Shown: positions 16,792 through 24,601 of the stretch, piece by piece
Layout: each line of letters opens with the position of its first letter
Numbering within the stretch: the first letter of the stretch is position 1
NCBI RefSeq assembly: GCF_004745645.1
Contig: NZ_SRMB01000007.1
Location: 113,332-177,331 of the forward strand
Source of the DNA: Hymenobacter metallicola
GTDB taxonomy: Bacteria > Bacteroidota > Bacteroidia > Cytophagales > Hymenobacteraceae
Direction: 5' to 3'
Length of the DNA: 64,000 bases
Program-made: the position numbers and the translations under genes
Notes under the pieces: generated by a model
Told to the model about the DNA's origin: nothing
Database searches by the model: none
Seen by the model: the letters and a program-made list of their open reading frames with translations, nothing else

Positions 16792-18624
16792 CTAGCGGCG
16801 TTTTACAAATTTATCGGCGCTGCCCTGCAGCCAGTACTCCCACTTTTTGCGCACCACCTTGCCCCGCAGGTATTTCTCAATCATGAGCGAGGCCAGCGGA
16901 GCCGCAGAAGTGCCCCCAAAACCGGCATTTTCGATGAACACGGCAATGGCAATCTTGGGGTCTTCGGCCGGAGCAAAGGCGGCAAACGTGGCGTGGTCGT
17001 CGCCGTGGGGGTTTTGCACGGTGCCGGTTTTGCCCGCCACCGAAATGCCAAACTGGGCCAGGCTGGCAAAGTTGCCGGTGCCCCCGCGCCCGTCTACCAC
17101 GGCCTGCATGCCCGGAATAACGGTTTCAAAATACTTGGGGTCGACGGTTGTGACGTGGCGCTGGGTGTATTCGGGCAAAGGTCCGCCCTGGCCGATGCCG
17201 CGCACGAAGTGGGGCGTGTAGTAGTACCCCCGGTTGGCAATAGTAGCCATGATGTTGGCCATTTGCAGGCCGGTAATACCAATTTCGCCCTGCCCGATGC
17301 TGAGCGAATACACCGTTTTGTAACCCCAGCGGTGGTAGCCGTAGGCCTTGTCGTAGAACTCGGGCGAGGGAATCATGCCCTTTTTCTCACTGGCCATATC
17401 CACGCCCAGCTTGCTGCCCAGTCCAAACGACATCACCTGCCGCCGCCACTCGGCCAGGCCCAGGCGGGCATCCTCGAAGCGGTTGGTGGAGCGCCCGCGC
17501 AGCACGCTGGCCCGCATGACCTGGTAGAAGTAGGGGTTGCAGCTGTTCTTGATGGCAATGGTCACGTTGCGGGGCGCTTCGTGGCGGTGGGTGCAGCGCA
17601 CCAGCTTCCAATTACAGTCGAACGGCGTTTCGGGCGTTACCACTCCCATTTGCAGGGCCACCAGTTCGTTTACCATCTTGAATACGGAGCCCGGCGGATA
17701 CGTGGCCATCAGCGGGCGGTTGAACAGGGGCCGTTCGGGGTTGTTGAGCAGTTCCATGTAGCGGTTGCCCATGCCCTTGCCCGTCAGAATCGAGGGCTCA
17801 TACATCGGGGCCGACACCATGGCCAGAATCTCGCCGGTCTTGGGGTCGAGGGCCACGATGGAGCCCCGTTTGCCCTGCATCAGCATCTCGCCGTACTTCT
17901 GCAGCTCAATGTCGATGCTGGTGTGCAGGTCCTGGCCCGCTACGGAAAGCGTATCAAACTCGCCGTTGCGGAAGGCGCCCTTCTCAATGCCCCGCACGTT
18001 GACCATGCGGTACTGCACCCCGCGCCGGCCCATCAGCACCGATTCGTAGAACGACTCCAGGCCGGTGATACCCAGGTTGTCGCCGGGCAGGTACTTGGCG
18101 TACTTGGGCTTTTCCAGAAACGCCGGGGTAATGGCTCCGACGTAGCCCAGGGCGTGGGCCATGTTTTCGGTTTTGTAAGACCGCGCCATTCGGGCTTTGA
18201 TGCTGAAGCCGGGAAAGTCAATCAGGTTGTCTTGAATGGCGGCCAGTTCGGGGGTGCTCAGGTTCTGAACCAGCGGGGAGGCTTTGACCCGGGAGTATTT
18301 GCGGGCCGCCTTCAGGTTTTCGCGCACCTCCTCCAGCGGCAATTGCAACAGCTGGCAGAAGCGGGCCGTGTCGAGCTGCTTCACCTCGCGAGGTACCACC
18401 ATCAGGTCGTACACGGGAGTATTCTGCACCAACAACTGCCCGTTTCGGTCGTAGATCAGGCCGCGGTAGGGCACCTGCACGATGCGCTGCAGCGTGTTGC
18501 GGTCGGCGGCCAGCTTGTAGCTACCGTCGAGCACCTGGATGTAGAAGAGTCGGGCCCCAAATACCAGCGCCACGACCAGGAACAAGGCCTGAACGACGTA
18601 TTTGCGGCCTTCGAGGTATTGCAA
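16792..18624 (-). CDS. mrdA: Penicillin-binding protein 2, elongasome transpeptidase
   Basis: A class B PBP of 610 residues that cross-links glycan strands made by RodA. A single N-terminal membrane anchor (about 8-30) precedes the dimerisation domain (PYRGLIYDRNG at 52-62) and the transpeptidase domain. Catalytic motifs, numbered from this start: SVFK (Ser313, Lys316), SCN (361-363) and KTG (532-534). The open frame extends to an ATG at 18714, but that adds an atypical 30 residues, and a perfect -7 box lies inside the extension. The TTG at 18624 gives the family-like N-terminus (QYLEGRKYVVQALF). The other mre genes lie to the right, beyond an inserted block. Confidence 0.93.
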   Translation of the reverse strand: MQYLEGRKYVVQALFLVVALVFGARLFYIQVLDGSYKLAADRNTLQRIVQVPYRGLIYDRNGQLLVQNTPVYDLMVVPREVKQLDTARFCQLLQLPLEEVRENLKAARKYSRVKASPLVQNLSTPELAAIQDNLIDFPGFSIKARMARSYKTENMAHALGYVGAITPAFLEKPKYAKYLPGDNLGITGLESFYESVLMGRRGVQYRMVNVRGIEKGAFRNGEFDTLSVAGQDLHTSIDIELQKYGEMLMQGKRGSIVALDPKTGEILAMVSAPMYEPSILTGKGMGNRYMELLNNPERPLFNRPLMATYPPGSVFKMVNELVALQMGVVTPETPFDCNWKLVRCTHRHEAPRNVTIAIKNSCNPYFYQVMRASVLRGRSTNRFEDARLGLAEWRRQVMSFGLGSKLGVDMASEKKGMIPSPEFYDKAYGYHRWGYKTVYSLSIGQGEIGITGLQMANIMATIANRGYYYTPHFVRGIGQGGPLPEYTQRHVTTVDPKYFETVIPGMQAVVDGRGGTGNFASLAQFGISVAGKTGTVQNPHGDDHATFAAFAPAEDPKIAIAVFIENAGFGGTSAAPLASLMIEKYLRGKVVRKKWEYWLQGSADKFVKRR

Positions 18625-18673
18625 AGCAAAAGAAACTGAGGGTAAACATCTTCCAGCCCACCGGCCGGATTCA

Positions 18674-18681
18674 CAAAGATA
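18674..18681 (-). promoter_or_regulatory. Promoter -7 box of mrdA
   Basis: The minus strand reads TATCTTTG, a perfect TAnnTTTG. Transcription would begin near 18667, downstream of the most distal ATG (18714), so the protein must start later. The TTG at 18624 then has a leader of about 43 bases. No -33 TTG stands at the ideal distance. Confidence 0.5.
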
Positions 18682-18721
18682 CGACGGTGAAATGGGGATT
18701 CCGTGAAATGCCAAAATGAGC

Positions 18722-19121
18722 TTTAAGGTTCAGTTATAGTCTGCCGGTTCCTGTTTTCCGGCAGGCAGGCAGCGCGCGCACACGCAGCGTTGCAGCATAT
18801 TTTTCAACTAGAGTTTAGCGCCCTTCACATAGCGGAAGAATACTTTCAACGAGCAATTATGCTATTTGATATTATTTAAGTTAAACCTTATGAACCTTTT
18901 CCGAGTTAGCCCCGCATAGTCTGCTACCGGCCTCAAGCATTCGCTACTGCTCCTGCATCAGCCTACACGCTGTAGTGGACCTCTAGCCAGCCCGGAAGCT
19001 GGTTGCGCTGCCTTTACCCATTTTCCTGCCCGAGCCTGTTTCGGGTGCCCCCGGCCCGCTGCAAAGCTGCCGGTCTGATAGTGCCCACCGATCTGTCCAT
19101 TCCACCCTAGTACCAGTGCAT
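18722..19121. other. Intergenic region between divergent mrdA and the inserted block
   Basis: About 400 bases without a credible frame. The stretch around 18830-18905 is AT-rich and may contain the rightward promoter, but I found no full TAnnTTTG box in the right place. No tRNA, repeat or terminator was seen. Confidence 0.4.
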
Positions 19122-19574
19122 ATGCGAAATTTCTGCTCTCTACTCACCCTTGGTCTTTTCTGCAGCTTTCAGGCCCTTGCGCAATCCTCGGATTCTCAGC
19201 AACGCATAGCGTTGGTTGAAGATGAAGCCAGCCGGGCCGCCACGCCGGTGAATGCCGTGCGCCTGTCCTGCGCCCCCCTACAGGGCCAGGTACTCGATGC
19301 GGAAGGCCAGCCCCTGACCGGGGCCACGTTGCTCCTTAAGGGAACCCAAAAGGTATTCATTACGGATAATGAAGGCCGATTTCAGCTTACCGGCCCGCTT
19401 TATCAGAAACAGATTCTGTCGGTAGAAGCCGCCGGCCACACCACCCGCTTGCTCCCGCTCAATGATTGTCAGCTCCCCATCGTAAAGCTCGAGCGGGACC
19501 CCAACGCCAAAATCAAGCGCAGTGGCAAGCGGGCCGGACAGGTTACGCGGCATGGCAACGCCTATCTGCAATAA
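19122..19574 (+). CDS. Exported carboxypeptidase-regulatory-like domain protein
   Basis: A 150-residue protein. The signal peptide (MRNFCSLLTLGLFCSFQALAQ) is cleaved near residue 21. A single beta-sandwich of the CarboxypepD-reg-like/SusC-plug type lies at about 50-110: LQGQVLDAEGQPLTGATLLLKG, then TDNEGRFQL. This module is common at the N-terminus of TonB-dependent receptors, but here it is followed only by a short basic tail. It may be a free-standing binding module or a remnant of a larger protein. A GTG two codons upstream is a less likely start. Confidence 0.75.
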   Translation: MRNFCSLLTLGLFCSFQALAQSSDSQQRIALVEDEASRAATPVNAVRLSCAPLQGQVLDAEGQPLTGATLLLKGTQKVFITDNEGRFQLTGPLYQKQILSVEAAGHTTRLLPLNDCQLPIVKLERDPNAKIKRSGKRAGQVTRHGNAYLQ

Positions 19575-19932
19575 ACGCCCGACAACGGCTGGTTTGGCTC
19601 CCAAGTGGCGGCGGATTCCGGACCGCCAGCAACCGTATTGCATTTTGTTACTGTTGAGCTTAGCTCCCGCCGGTATAATTATTCTGCTTTCTCTAGACGC
19701 ATTATTATAAGAGTGCAATTTGCTCTAAAATTTTTCTACGATGATGATATGCCATAATTCTTTGAGCTTCCTACAGAGAGCTAAGCGACCTTGACCGAGT
19801 GATTTCGGAGTTTTAACGAATATCAATATTGTTAGCCCGAATTTCACTCTAACTTTTTGCCCTCAAAGAGATTATTCGTCCGGTTATACCACCGCAACGT
19901 CACTTCTCTTTTTTGGTACTTTCCTCTACCTA
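19575..19932 (+). other. Intergenic region before the cytochrome c gene
   Basis: About 358 bases with no convincing gene. It is AT-rich at 19660-19860 and should hold the promoter of the cytochrome c gene, although no full consensus box was found. Confidence 0.35.
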
Positions 19933-20322
19933 ATGCACAATTTTCTACGCTACCTCCCGACTCGGGCTTTCGCCGGAGCCGTAGCATCCTTGCTGGCTTT
20001 TACCACGGCGTGCACTTACTCGCAAGGGCCCGAGCCCAGCCCTTGCAACGACCCTGGCCCGGCGACCTACGCTGCGGTTATCTCGCCCATTTTCGATGCC
20101 AACTGCCGGGCCTGTCACGGCGCCGGCGTCTACCAGACCCTGGGCGGCGGCAATGATTACAGCAATTACGAAGGCATCAAGCGGCAGTCGTCGCGCCTGA
20201 TTCTGGGCTGTATTCAGCACGAGGCCGGTTATAACCCCATGCCGAAAGGCGGCGCCAAAATCTCGGCCTGCGACATAGCCCGCATCAAAGCCTGGATTGA
20301 AGCCGGGCAGCCCAACAACTAA
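19933..20322 (+). CDS. Monohaem cytochrome c-like lipoprotein
   Basis: A 129-residue exported lipoprotein: lipobox TTAC with Cys27, then a class I cytochrome c-like domain. The haem attachment site is CRACH (Cys58, Cys61, His62), and Met103 in NPMPKGG is a likely sixth ligand. The C-terminal helix ends IKAWIEAGQPNN, typical of small cytochromes c. Extra cysteines (38, 93, 113) could form disulfides. The role is probably periplasmic electron transfer at the membrane. Its maturation would need the Ccm system encoded at 44-49 kb. The YceI gene follows after 94 bases containing a tandem repeat. Confidence 0.87.
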   Translation: MHNFLRYLPTRAFAGAVASLLAFTTACTYSQGPEPSPCNDPGPATYAAVISPIFDANCRACHGAGVYQTLGGGNDYSNYEGIKRQSSRLILGCIQHEAGYNPMPKGGAKISACDIARIKAWIEAGQPNN

Positions 20323-20337
20323 GCGCCCGGCTTGCTC

Positions 20338-20379
20338 TGCGCCCCTCGCTTCGGCTGCGCCCCTCGCTTCGGCTGCGCC
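20338..20379. repeat. Tandem repeat of an 18-base unit
   Basis: TGCGCCCCTCGCTTCGGC occurs at 20338-20355 and again at 20356-20373 without change, followed by six bases of a third copy. It lies between the cytochrome c and YceI genes and is outside any supported coding frame. Confidence 0.85.
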
Positions 20380-20416
20380 AAAGTACCGTCCTTCCTCCAC
20401 CTCACGCACCCCTTTC

Positions 20417-21022
20417 ATGAAGAGGCTGTTGTCCTTATTGCTTATTCCCTTGCTTTTGGCGGCTTCTCAGTCGGGCCAGGCGCAGGGAAAATTCATGACC
20501 AAAACGGGTCGCGTCACCTTCTTCTCCACCAGTATCATCGAAGACATTGAAGCCCGCAATACGGCGGCGGCGGCGGTCCTCGATCTAGCCACTGCCCAGT
20601 TGGCTTTCAGCGTGCCCATCAAGGAGTTCCTGTTCAAGCGCACCCTGATGCAGGAGCACTTCAATGAGAACTACATGGAATCCAACAAATTTCCCAAAGC
20701 CACCTTCACGGGGCACTTTGTGGGCCTGAACGCGGCCGAGCTTCAGGAGGCCGGTACGCACAATGTGAAGGTGGAAGGCGAGCTGACCGTACATGGCGTG
20801 ACCCACCACGTGTCGGTGCCCGGCACGCTGGAGCTGAAAAACAACCAACTGCTGGCCTTTGCCTTGTTCAGCGTGGCCCCGGCCGATTATGGAATTGAAA
20901 TTCCGCTTTTGGTCCGGGAAAACATTGCCAAAATCGTGAGTATCCGCGTGGGGCTGACCTGCGACCCAGTGGGCGGCGCTGCTTCGCCCACGCCCGTAAC
21001 CCGCTCGGCCTCCCCCAACTAA
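20417..21022 (+). CDS. YceI family exported lipocalin-like protein
   Basis: A 201-residue protein with a signal peptide (cleavage near GQAQ, residue 22) and a YceI-type beta-barrel, the fold that binds isoprenoid or other hydrophobic ligands in the periplasm. Recognisable segments include GRVTFFSTS, FSVPIKEFLFKRTLMQEHFNENYME, FPKATFTGHF, VEGELTVHGVTHHV and PADYGIEIP. The open frame reaches 20297, but it overlaps the cytochrome gene; the ATG at 20417 gives a proper signal peptide. Next to a cytochrome and a DUF5777 protein it is probably part of an electron-transfer or quinone-related module. Confidence 0.9.
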   Translation: MKRLLSLLLIPLLLAASQSGQAQGKFMTKTGRVTFFSTSIIEDIEARNTAAAAVLDLATAQLAFSVPIKEFLFKRTLMQEHFNENYMESNKFPKATFTGHFVGLNAAELQEAGTHNVKVEGELTVHGVTHHVSVPGTLELKNNQLLAFALFSVAPADYGIEIPLLVRENIAKIVSIRVGLTCDPVGGAASPTPVTRSASPN

Positions 21023-21043
21023 GTTTCCAGAAGAGTTTCCTAT

Positions 21044-21952
21044 ATGCAAACACGTCGACACGCCATTCCCTTTCTTCTCAGCCTAGCCCTGGCCCTGCTC
21101 GCGCTAACGCCAGCGGCCCAAGCCCAGGATGACCTGCTGGGCCAGCTCGAAAAAGCCACCGATGACCCCGGTAAGCGGGAAGTTGTGCAGGCCACCTTCA
21201 AGGGCACCCACATTATCAACTCACAGTCGGTCGAGACGCCGGGCAAAGGCACCATGGCCTTTCTGATTCAGCACCGCTTCGGCACGCTGAACAGCGGCGC
21301 CTACAACCTGTTTGGGCTCGACCAGGCCGTACTGCGTCTGAGCTTCGAGTATGGCCTGACCAGCCGCCTGGCTATCGGGGTAGGCCGTAGCTCCCAGGAA
21401 AAGACGTACGACGGCTTTATAAAATACCGCGCCATCCGGCAAACCACCGGGGCCCGGCCCATGCCGATTTCCGTAACGCTGTTTGCCTCGTCGGCTATTA
21501 CTACGCTTAAGTTCAACACGCCGGAGGTACGCACCACTGCCTCACGCATGACCTACGCCTACCAGGCCCTGATTGCCCGCAAGTTCAGCCCGGCCCTGTC
21601 GATTCAGCTCATGCCCACGCTGATTCACCGCAACTACGTGGCCACGCCCGAACAGGAAAACGACGTGTATGCCCTGGGTGGGGCCCTGCGCCAGAAAATC
21701 ACTAAGCGCACGGTCCTCACGGCCGACTACTACTATATGTTCCCGGGTAATACGGCCAGCAACTTCCGCAATGCCCTGGGCCTGGGCGTCGACATCGAAA
21801 CCGGCGGGCACGTGTTTCAGCTGCACGTAACCAACTCCCTGGGCATGACCGAGAAGTTCTTCGTGGCCGAGACTACCGGCAAGTTCTTCGAAGGCGACCT
21901 GTACTTCGGCTTCACGGTGGCCCGCAATTTCACCCTTAAGCCTCAAATTTAA
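21044..21952 (+). CDS. DUF5777 family beta-barrel protein
   Basis: A 302-residue exported protein. The signal peptide ends at AQAQ (near residue 28). The mature part is rich in alternating amphipathic strands and glycine/aromatic turns (GTMAFLIQHRFG, LRLSFEYGLTSRLAIGVGRS, TVLTADYYYMFPG), as expected for an outer membrane barrel. To my knowledge this matches the DUF5777 family, which in Bacteroidota often accompanies YceI proteins and cytochromes. The YceI gene ends 21 bases upstream and the next gene starts 12 bases downstream, so these genes form an operon. Biochemical role unknown. Confidence 0.8.
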   Translation: MQTRRHAIPFLLSLALALLALTPAAQAQDDLLGQLEKATDDPGKREVVQATFKGTHIINSQSVETPGKGTMAFLIQHRFGTLNSGAYNLFGLDQAVLRLSFEYGLTSRLAIGVGRSSQEKTYDGFIKYRAIRQTTGARPMPISVTLFASSAITTLKFNTPEVRTTASRMTYAYQALIARKFSPALSIQLMPTLIHRNYVATPEQENDVYALGGALRQKITKRTVLTADYYYMFPGNTASNFRNALGLGVDIETGGHVFQLHVTNSLGMTEKFFVAETTGKFFEGDLYFGFTVARNFTLKPQI

Positions 21953-21964
21953 GCTTTCCGCGTA

Positions 21965-22396
21965 GTGCGTACTCGAATATCTTTCCGCTTCCGCCCGTGG
22001 CAGGCGGTCCTGGGCCTGTTGCTGGTGGCGGTGTTGGTATGGAGCAGCTGGGAAGAACCCAGCCTGCATGACTATGCCCCGCCCACCGAATTTCTCACAC
22101 TGGCAGCTCCTACGCTACAGCCGGGCCCGGCCGCTAAGCAGTTGCAGGCCCGGGCGGCAGCCCTGCCGGGGGTTACGGCCTGTGCGCTGCGCGCCGATAA
22201 GCAGTTGCTCACTCTGGCCTTCAATCCGGAGCAGCTGACGGCCGAAGAAGTCTGCCGGCGCCTGGCCCTAAAGCCCCTGCCCCTGGCCGCTCCCGCCCCT
22301 AATGCCAGGCAGTGCCCGGTACCGGCAGGGTATATAGTAGCCCTGGAGCGCCTGCGCTTCGCGCTGAATCTGCGGCGGCTGTTTGTCATTGTATAG
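21965..22396 (+). CDS. Small membrane-anchored protein with an HMA-like fold lacking CxxC
   Basis: A 143-residue protein, starting at GTG, with one N-terminal membrane segment (about 12-27). The mature part includes PGVTACALRADKQLLTLAFNPEQLTAEEV, whose pattern follows the beta-alpha-beta layout of heavy-metal-associated domains. The metal-binding CxxC is missing, so metal transfer is unlikely. Two other cysteines (in AEEVCRRL and RQCPVP) are present. The role may be protein-protein contact within the redox block. Family assignment is tentative. Confidence 0.6.
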   Translation: MRTRISFRFRPWQAVLGLLLVAVLVWSSWEEPSLHDYAPPTEFLTLAAPTLQPGPAAKQLQARAAALPGVTACALRADKQLLTLAFNPEQLTAEEVCRRLALKPLPLAAPAPNARQCPVPAGYIVALERLRFALNLRRLFVIV

Positions 22397-22440
22397 CAGC
22401 CTGCCCTCTCTCGTTTTCACCTCACTTTACTTGCTACTCT

Positions 22441-22947
22441 ATGAAAAACACCTTACTACTTGCGGCTCTGGTAGCCGGCAGTCTGTTTATTACCTCCTGC
22501 GGAAAAACCGAGGCCGAAGAAGCTCCGGCTCCTACCCTCTACGACCGGCTGGGCAAAACCGAAGGCATTGCGAAGATTGTGGATGGCCTGATTGCCAACG
22601 TGGGGGCCGAAACGGCTACTCCCAACTCCTTGATGCTACGCTCCCACAAGCCCATGCTCGACGCGGTAAACGGGGTGAATGGACAGCCACCCACGGACCC
22701 AACCCGGCTGCAGCGCCTGCGCAACCACTTTGTGGATCAGGTAGGGGAAGCCACCGGAGGCCCGCTTACTTACAAGGGCAAAAGCATGCTGGTAGCCCAT
22801 ACGGGCATGGCCATTACGCACCAGGAATTTAGCATCTGGCGCCAGCAGCTCGAAAAGTCGCTCAACGACAACAAGGTTGCGGAGGCCGACAAGGCCGCTC
22901 TCTACGCCATTATCGACAAGATGCACGACGACGTGGTAAACCACTAA
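22441..22947 (+). CDS. Truncated haemoglobin (group 1-like) predicted as a lipoprotein
   Basis: A 168-residue protein. A signal peptide ends in FITSC with lipidated Cys20, so this globin is expected outside the cytoplasm. The globin part begins TLYDRLGKTEGIAKIVDGL (32-50), has a long insertion before the F helix, and carries the proximal His120 in MLVAHTGMAIT. It ends in a helix with MHDDVV. Known truncated haemoglobins are mostly cytoplasmic and bind O2, NO or other ligands; an exported lipid-anchored one is unusual. It closes the rightward block and has a hairpin after it. The longer frame from 22312 overlaps the previous gene and is rejected. Confidence 0.85.
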   Translation: MKNTLLLAALVAGSLFITSCGKTEAEEAPAPTLYDRLGKTEGIAKIVDGLIANVGAETATPNSLMLRSHKPMLDAVNGVNGQPPTDPTRLQRLRNHFVDQVGEATGGPLTYKGKSMLVAHTGMAITHQEFSIWRQQLEKSLNDNKVAEADKAALYAIIDKMHDDVVNH

Positions 22948-22975
22948 TCCCCCATTTTGGGCCGTCCGCCCCGTT

Positions 22976-23040
22976 CCGCCGGTAGCTGCATTGGTACCCT
23001 CTATACTAAGAGAGGCCAGGCAGCCACCGGCGGTTTTGTT
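22976..23040 (+). terminator. Terminator closing the inserted block
   Basis: CCGCCGGT (22976-22983) and GCTGC (22985-22989) pair with GCAGC (23020-23024) and ACCGGCGG (23026-23033), with one bulge on each side, followed by TTTTGTTT. It lies between the convergent truncated haemoglobin and mreD genes. Confidence 0.75.
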
Positions 23041-23053
23041 TCCAGGCCCCGGC

Positions 23054-23587
23054 TTACCGGCTCCGGCGGCGCGTGGGGAAGAACACCAGCTGAGTAATGA
23101 GCAGCGTCAGGCTGGTGTAGAGGGTGCTGATCAGGATTTTGGCCAGCGTGAGGCCAAAGAAATGGAAGCTGCCCAACTCCAGCAGAAAAAAGGCCGCGTG
23201 GTGAATCAGCACCAGCAAGCCCAGGTACACGACAAACCACTGCCAGCCCATCTGGTGGATGCTGGCCGTATCGGCCGCGTCGTAGCCGTCGCGCGGGGTG
23301 AGCAGGCGCAGCACCCAGGGCCGCACGTAAGCCAGCAGCACGGCCGCCGCCGCGTGCAGGCCACCGGTATCGAAGAAGAGGTCGACGACAAAGCCGGTGA
23401 TAAACCCTAGCACCAGTTGCACCACAATGGGCGTGCTGATGGGCAAAAACAACAGAAAGCCGATATAAAGAATGCACCAGCCCAAATCGAACAGCACAAA
23501 GTCGGTGCCGCTGATCAGGAACACGTAGAGCGCTACGTAGAGCACGAAGCGCAGCAGTTGAATGATGATGTCGCCTACTCCCCTCAC
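23054..23587 (-). CDS. mreD: Rod shape-determining protein MreD
   Basis: A 177-residue inner membrane protein with five to six hydrophobic helices. The characteristic stretch around GFITGFVVDLFFDTGGLHAAAAVLLAYVRP is typical of MreD in Bacteroidota. MreD links MreC and the MreB filament to the peptidoglycan synthases RodA and PBP2. Its start overlaps the end of mreC by 4 bases, so translation is coupled. In the usual order mrdA would follow; here a rightward block intervenes. Confidence 0.88.
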   Translation of the reverse strand: MRGVGDIIIQLLRFVLYVALYVFLISGTDFVLFDLGWCILYIGFLLFLPISTPIVVQLVLGFITGFVVDLFFDTGGLHAAAAVLLAYVRPWVLRLLTPRDGYDAADTASIHQMGWQWFVVYLGLLVLIHHAAFFLLELGSFHFFGLTLAKILISTLYTSLTLLITQLVFFPTRRRSR

Positions 23588-24510
23588 GGCTTTTCCTCCT
23601 CTTCCGGTTTGATGCCCGCACGCACCTCCACCGTGTCGCGCTCGGCTTTGGGGCGGCTGCTTACCACGTACACGTAGGTGAGCTTGGAAAAATCGATGGC
23701 CAGGCGCACCCGCACCGTCCAGAAGTTTTTATCGGGCTCCTTCACAAACGACTCGACCCGCCCGATCATGACGCCTTCGGGGAAAATGGCATTGTAGCCC
23801 GAGGTAACGACCGTGTCGCCGCGCACCAGCTTGTTCTGGCGCGGAATGTAGTCGAGTAAGGCCGTCGTGGGGTCGTCGCCGAGCCACTTGATGCTGCCAA
23901 ACGTGCCGTCGCGCTTGATTTTAGCCGAAATCGACGTTTTGGAGTGCAGCACCGACGTTACGGTGGCATAGTGCTCACTGGTTACTTTTACCCGGCCCAC
24001 CACCCCGCTGGCGGCCAGCACGCCCATGCCTGGCTTTACCCCGTCGATGGTCCCGACATTCAAGGTTAAGTAGTTATCCACTTTTCGAAGCGAATTGTTG
24101 ATAACTCGGGCCGGTATCAGTGGATAATCCGGGTCGCGGGCCGGAATTTGGCGTAACCCCAGCAGCAGCGAATCGGGACGGCCCAGGCGCTGCAGGCGCA
24201 CCTGCGTCAGACTGTCCTTCGCTACGGGCAGCGTATCGGCCTCCCGGCCGGCCACGTCGGGGCGGTAGAGCTGCTGGCGCAACCGGGCATTTTCCGCGAC
24301 CAGCCCCTGATTTACTTCCGCCAGTCGGAAGTAGTCGTACACCCGCGTGCGGGCCGCCAGCACCTGGCCCGTATACGCGTTGGCCGAGTTGAAGAAGGCG
24401 GCTTTCTGGTAGGAACTGTTGCGCACGTACAGGTACAGGCTCACGACTTCCAATAAACCGAATACCAGGATACCCCGGTAGCGGAACAGGAAGTTGAGCA
24501 GATTATTCAT
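23584..24510 (-). CDS. mreC: Rod shape-determining protein MreC
   Basis: A 308-residue bitopic protein with one membrane helix (about 12-28), a coiled-coil segment (NQGLVAENARLRQQL, about 68-82) and a periplasmic beta-domain (ARVINNSLRKVDNYLTLNVGTIDGVKPGMGVL; VVGRVKVTSEHYATVTSVLHSK). MreC connects cytoplasmic MreB to PBP2 and RodA in the periplasm. It overlaps mreD by 4 bases. Between mreB and mreC lie 91 bases containing a long inverted repeat, which could alter the expression ratio. Confidence 0.93.
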   Translation of the reverse strand: MNNLLNFLFRYRGILVFGLLEVVSLYLYVRNSSYQKAAFFNSANAYTGQVLAARTRVYDYFRLAEVNQGLVAENARLRQQLYRPDVAGREADTLPVAKDSLTQVRLQRLGRPDSLLLGLRQIPARDPDYPLIPARVINNSLRKVDNYLTLNVGTIDGVKPGMGVLAASGVVGRVKVTSEHYATVTSVLHSKTSISAKIKRDGTFGSIKWLGDDPTTALLDYIPRQNKLVRGDTVVTSGYNAIFPEGVMIGRVESFVKEPDKNFWTVRVRLAIDFSKLTYVYVVSSRPKAERDTVEVRAGIKPEEEEKP

Positions 24511-24534
24511 GCGTCAGTCAGAAAACAGAGAATG

Positions 24535-24587
24535 CAGAAGGAGGAATGAAGAGGCCGGACTGGGTCCCATCTTCATTCCTCCTTCTG
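24535..24587. repeat. Perfect 18-base inverted repeat between mreB and mreC
   Basis: CAGAAGGAGGAATGAAGA (24535-24552) is exactly complementary to 24570-24587, with a 17-base loop. On the minus strand no T run follows the stem, so it is not a standard terminator. It may protect the mreB message, attenuate mreCD, or be a mobile palindromic repeat. Confidence 0.8.
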
Positions 24588-24601
24588 TAGCCCGCCTTGA
24601 A

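Noticed and set aside
16993..18639. 548-residue open frame on the plus strand over mrdA
   Set aside because: Antisense to PBP2 with intact catalytic motifs; composition is rich in His, Val, Gly and Gln with no known motif.
19122..19574. Fragment of a TonB-dependent receptor gene
   Set aside because: The carboxypeptidase-regulatory-like module has its own signal peptide and a normal stop, and no plug or barrel sequence follows in any frame, so it is listed as a free-standing gene, with the remnant idea noted only as a possibility.
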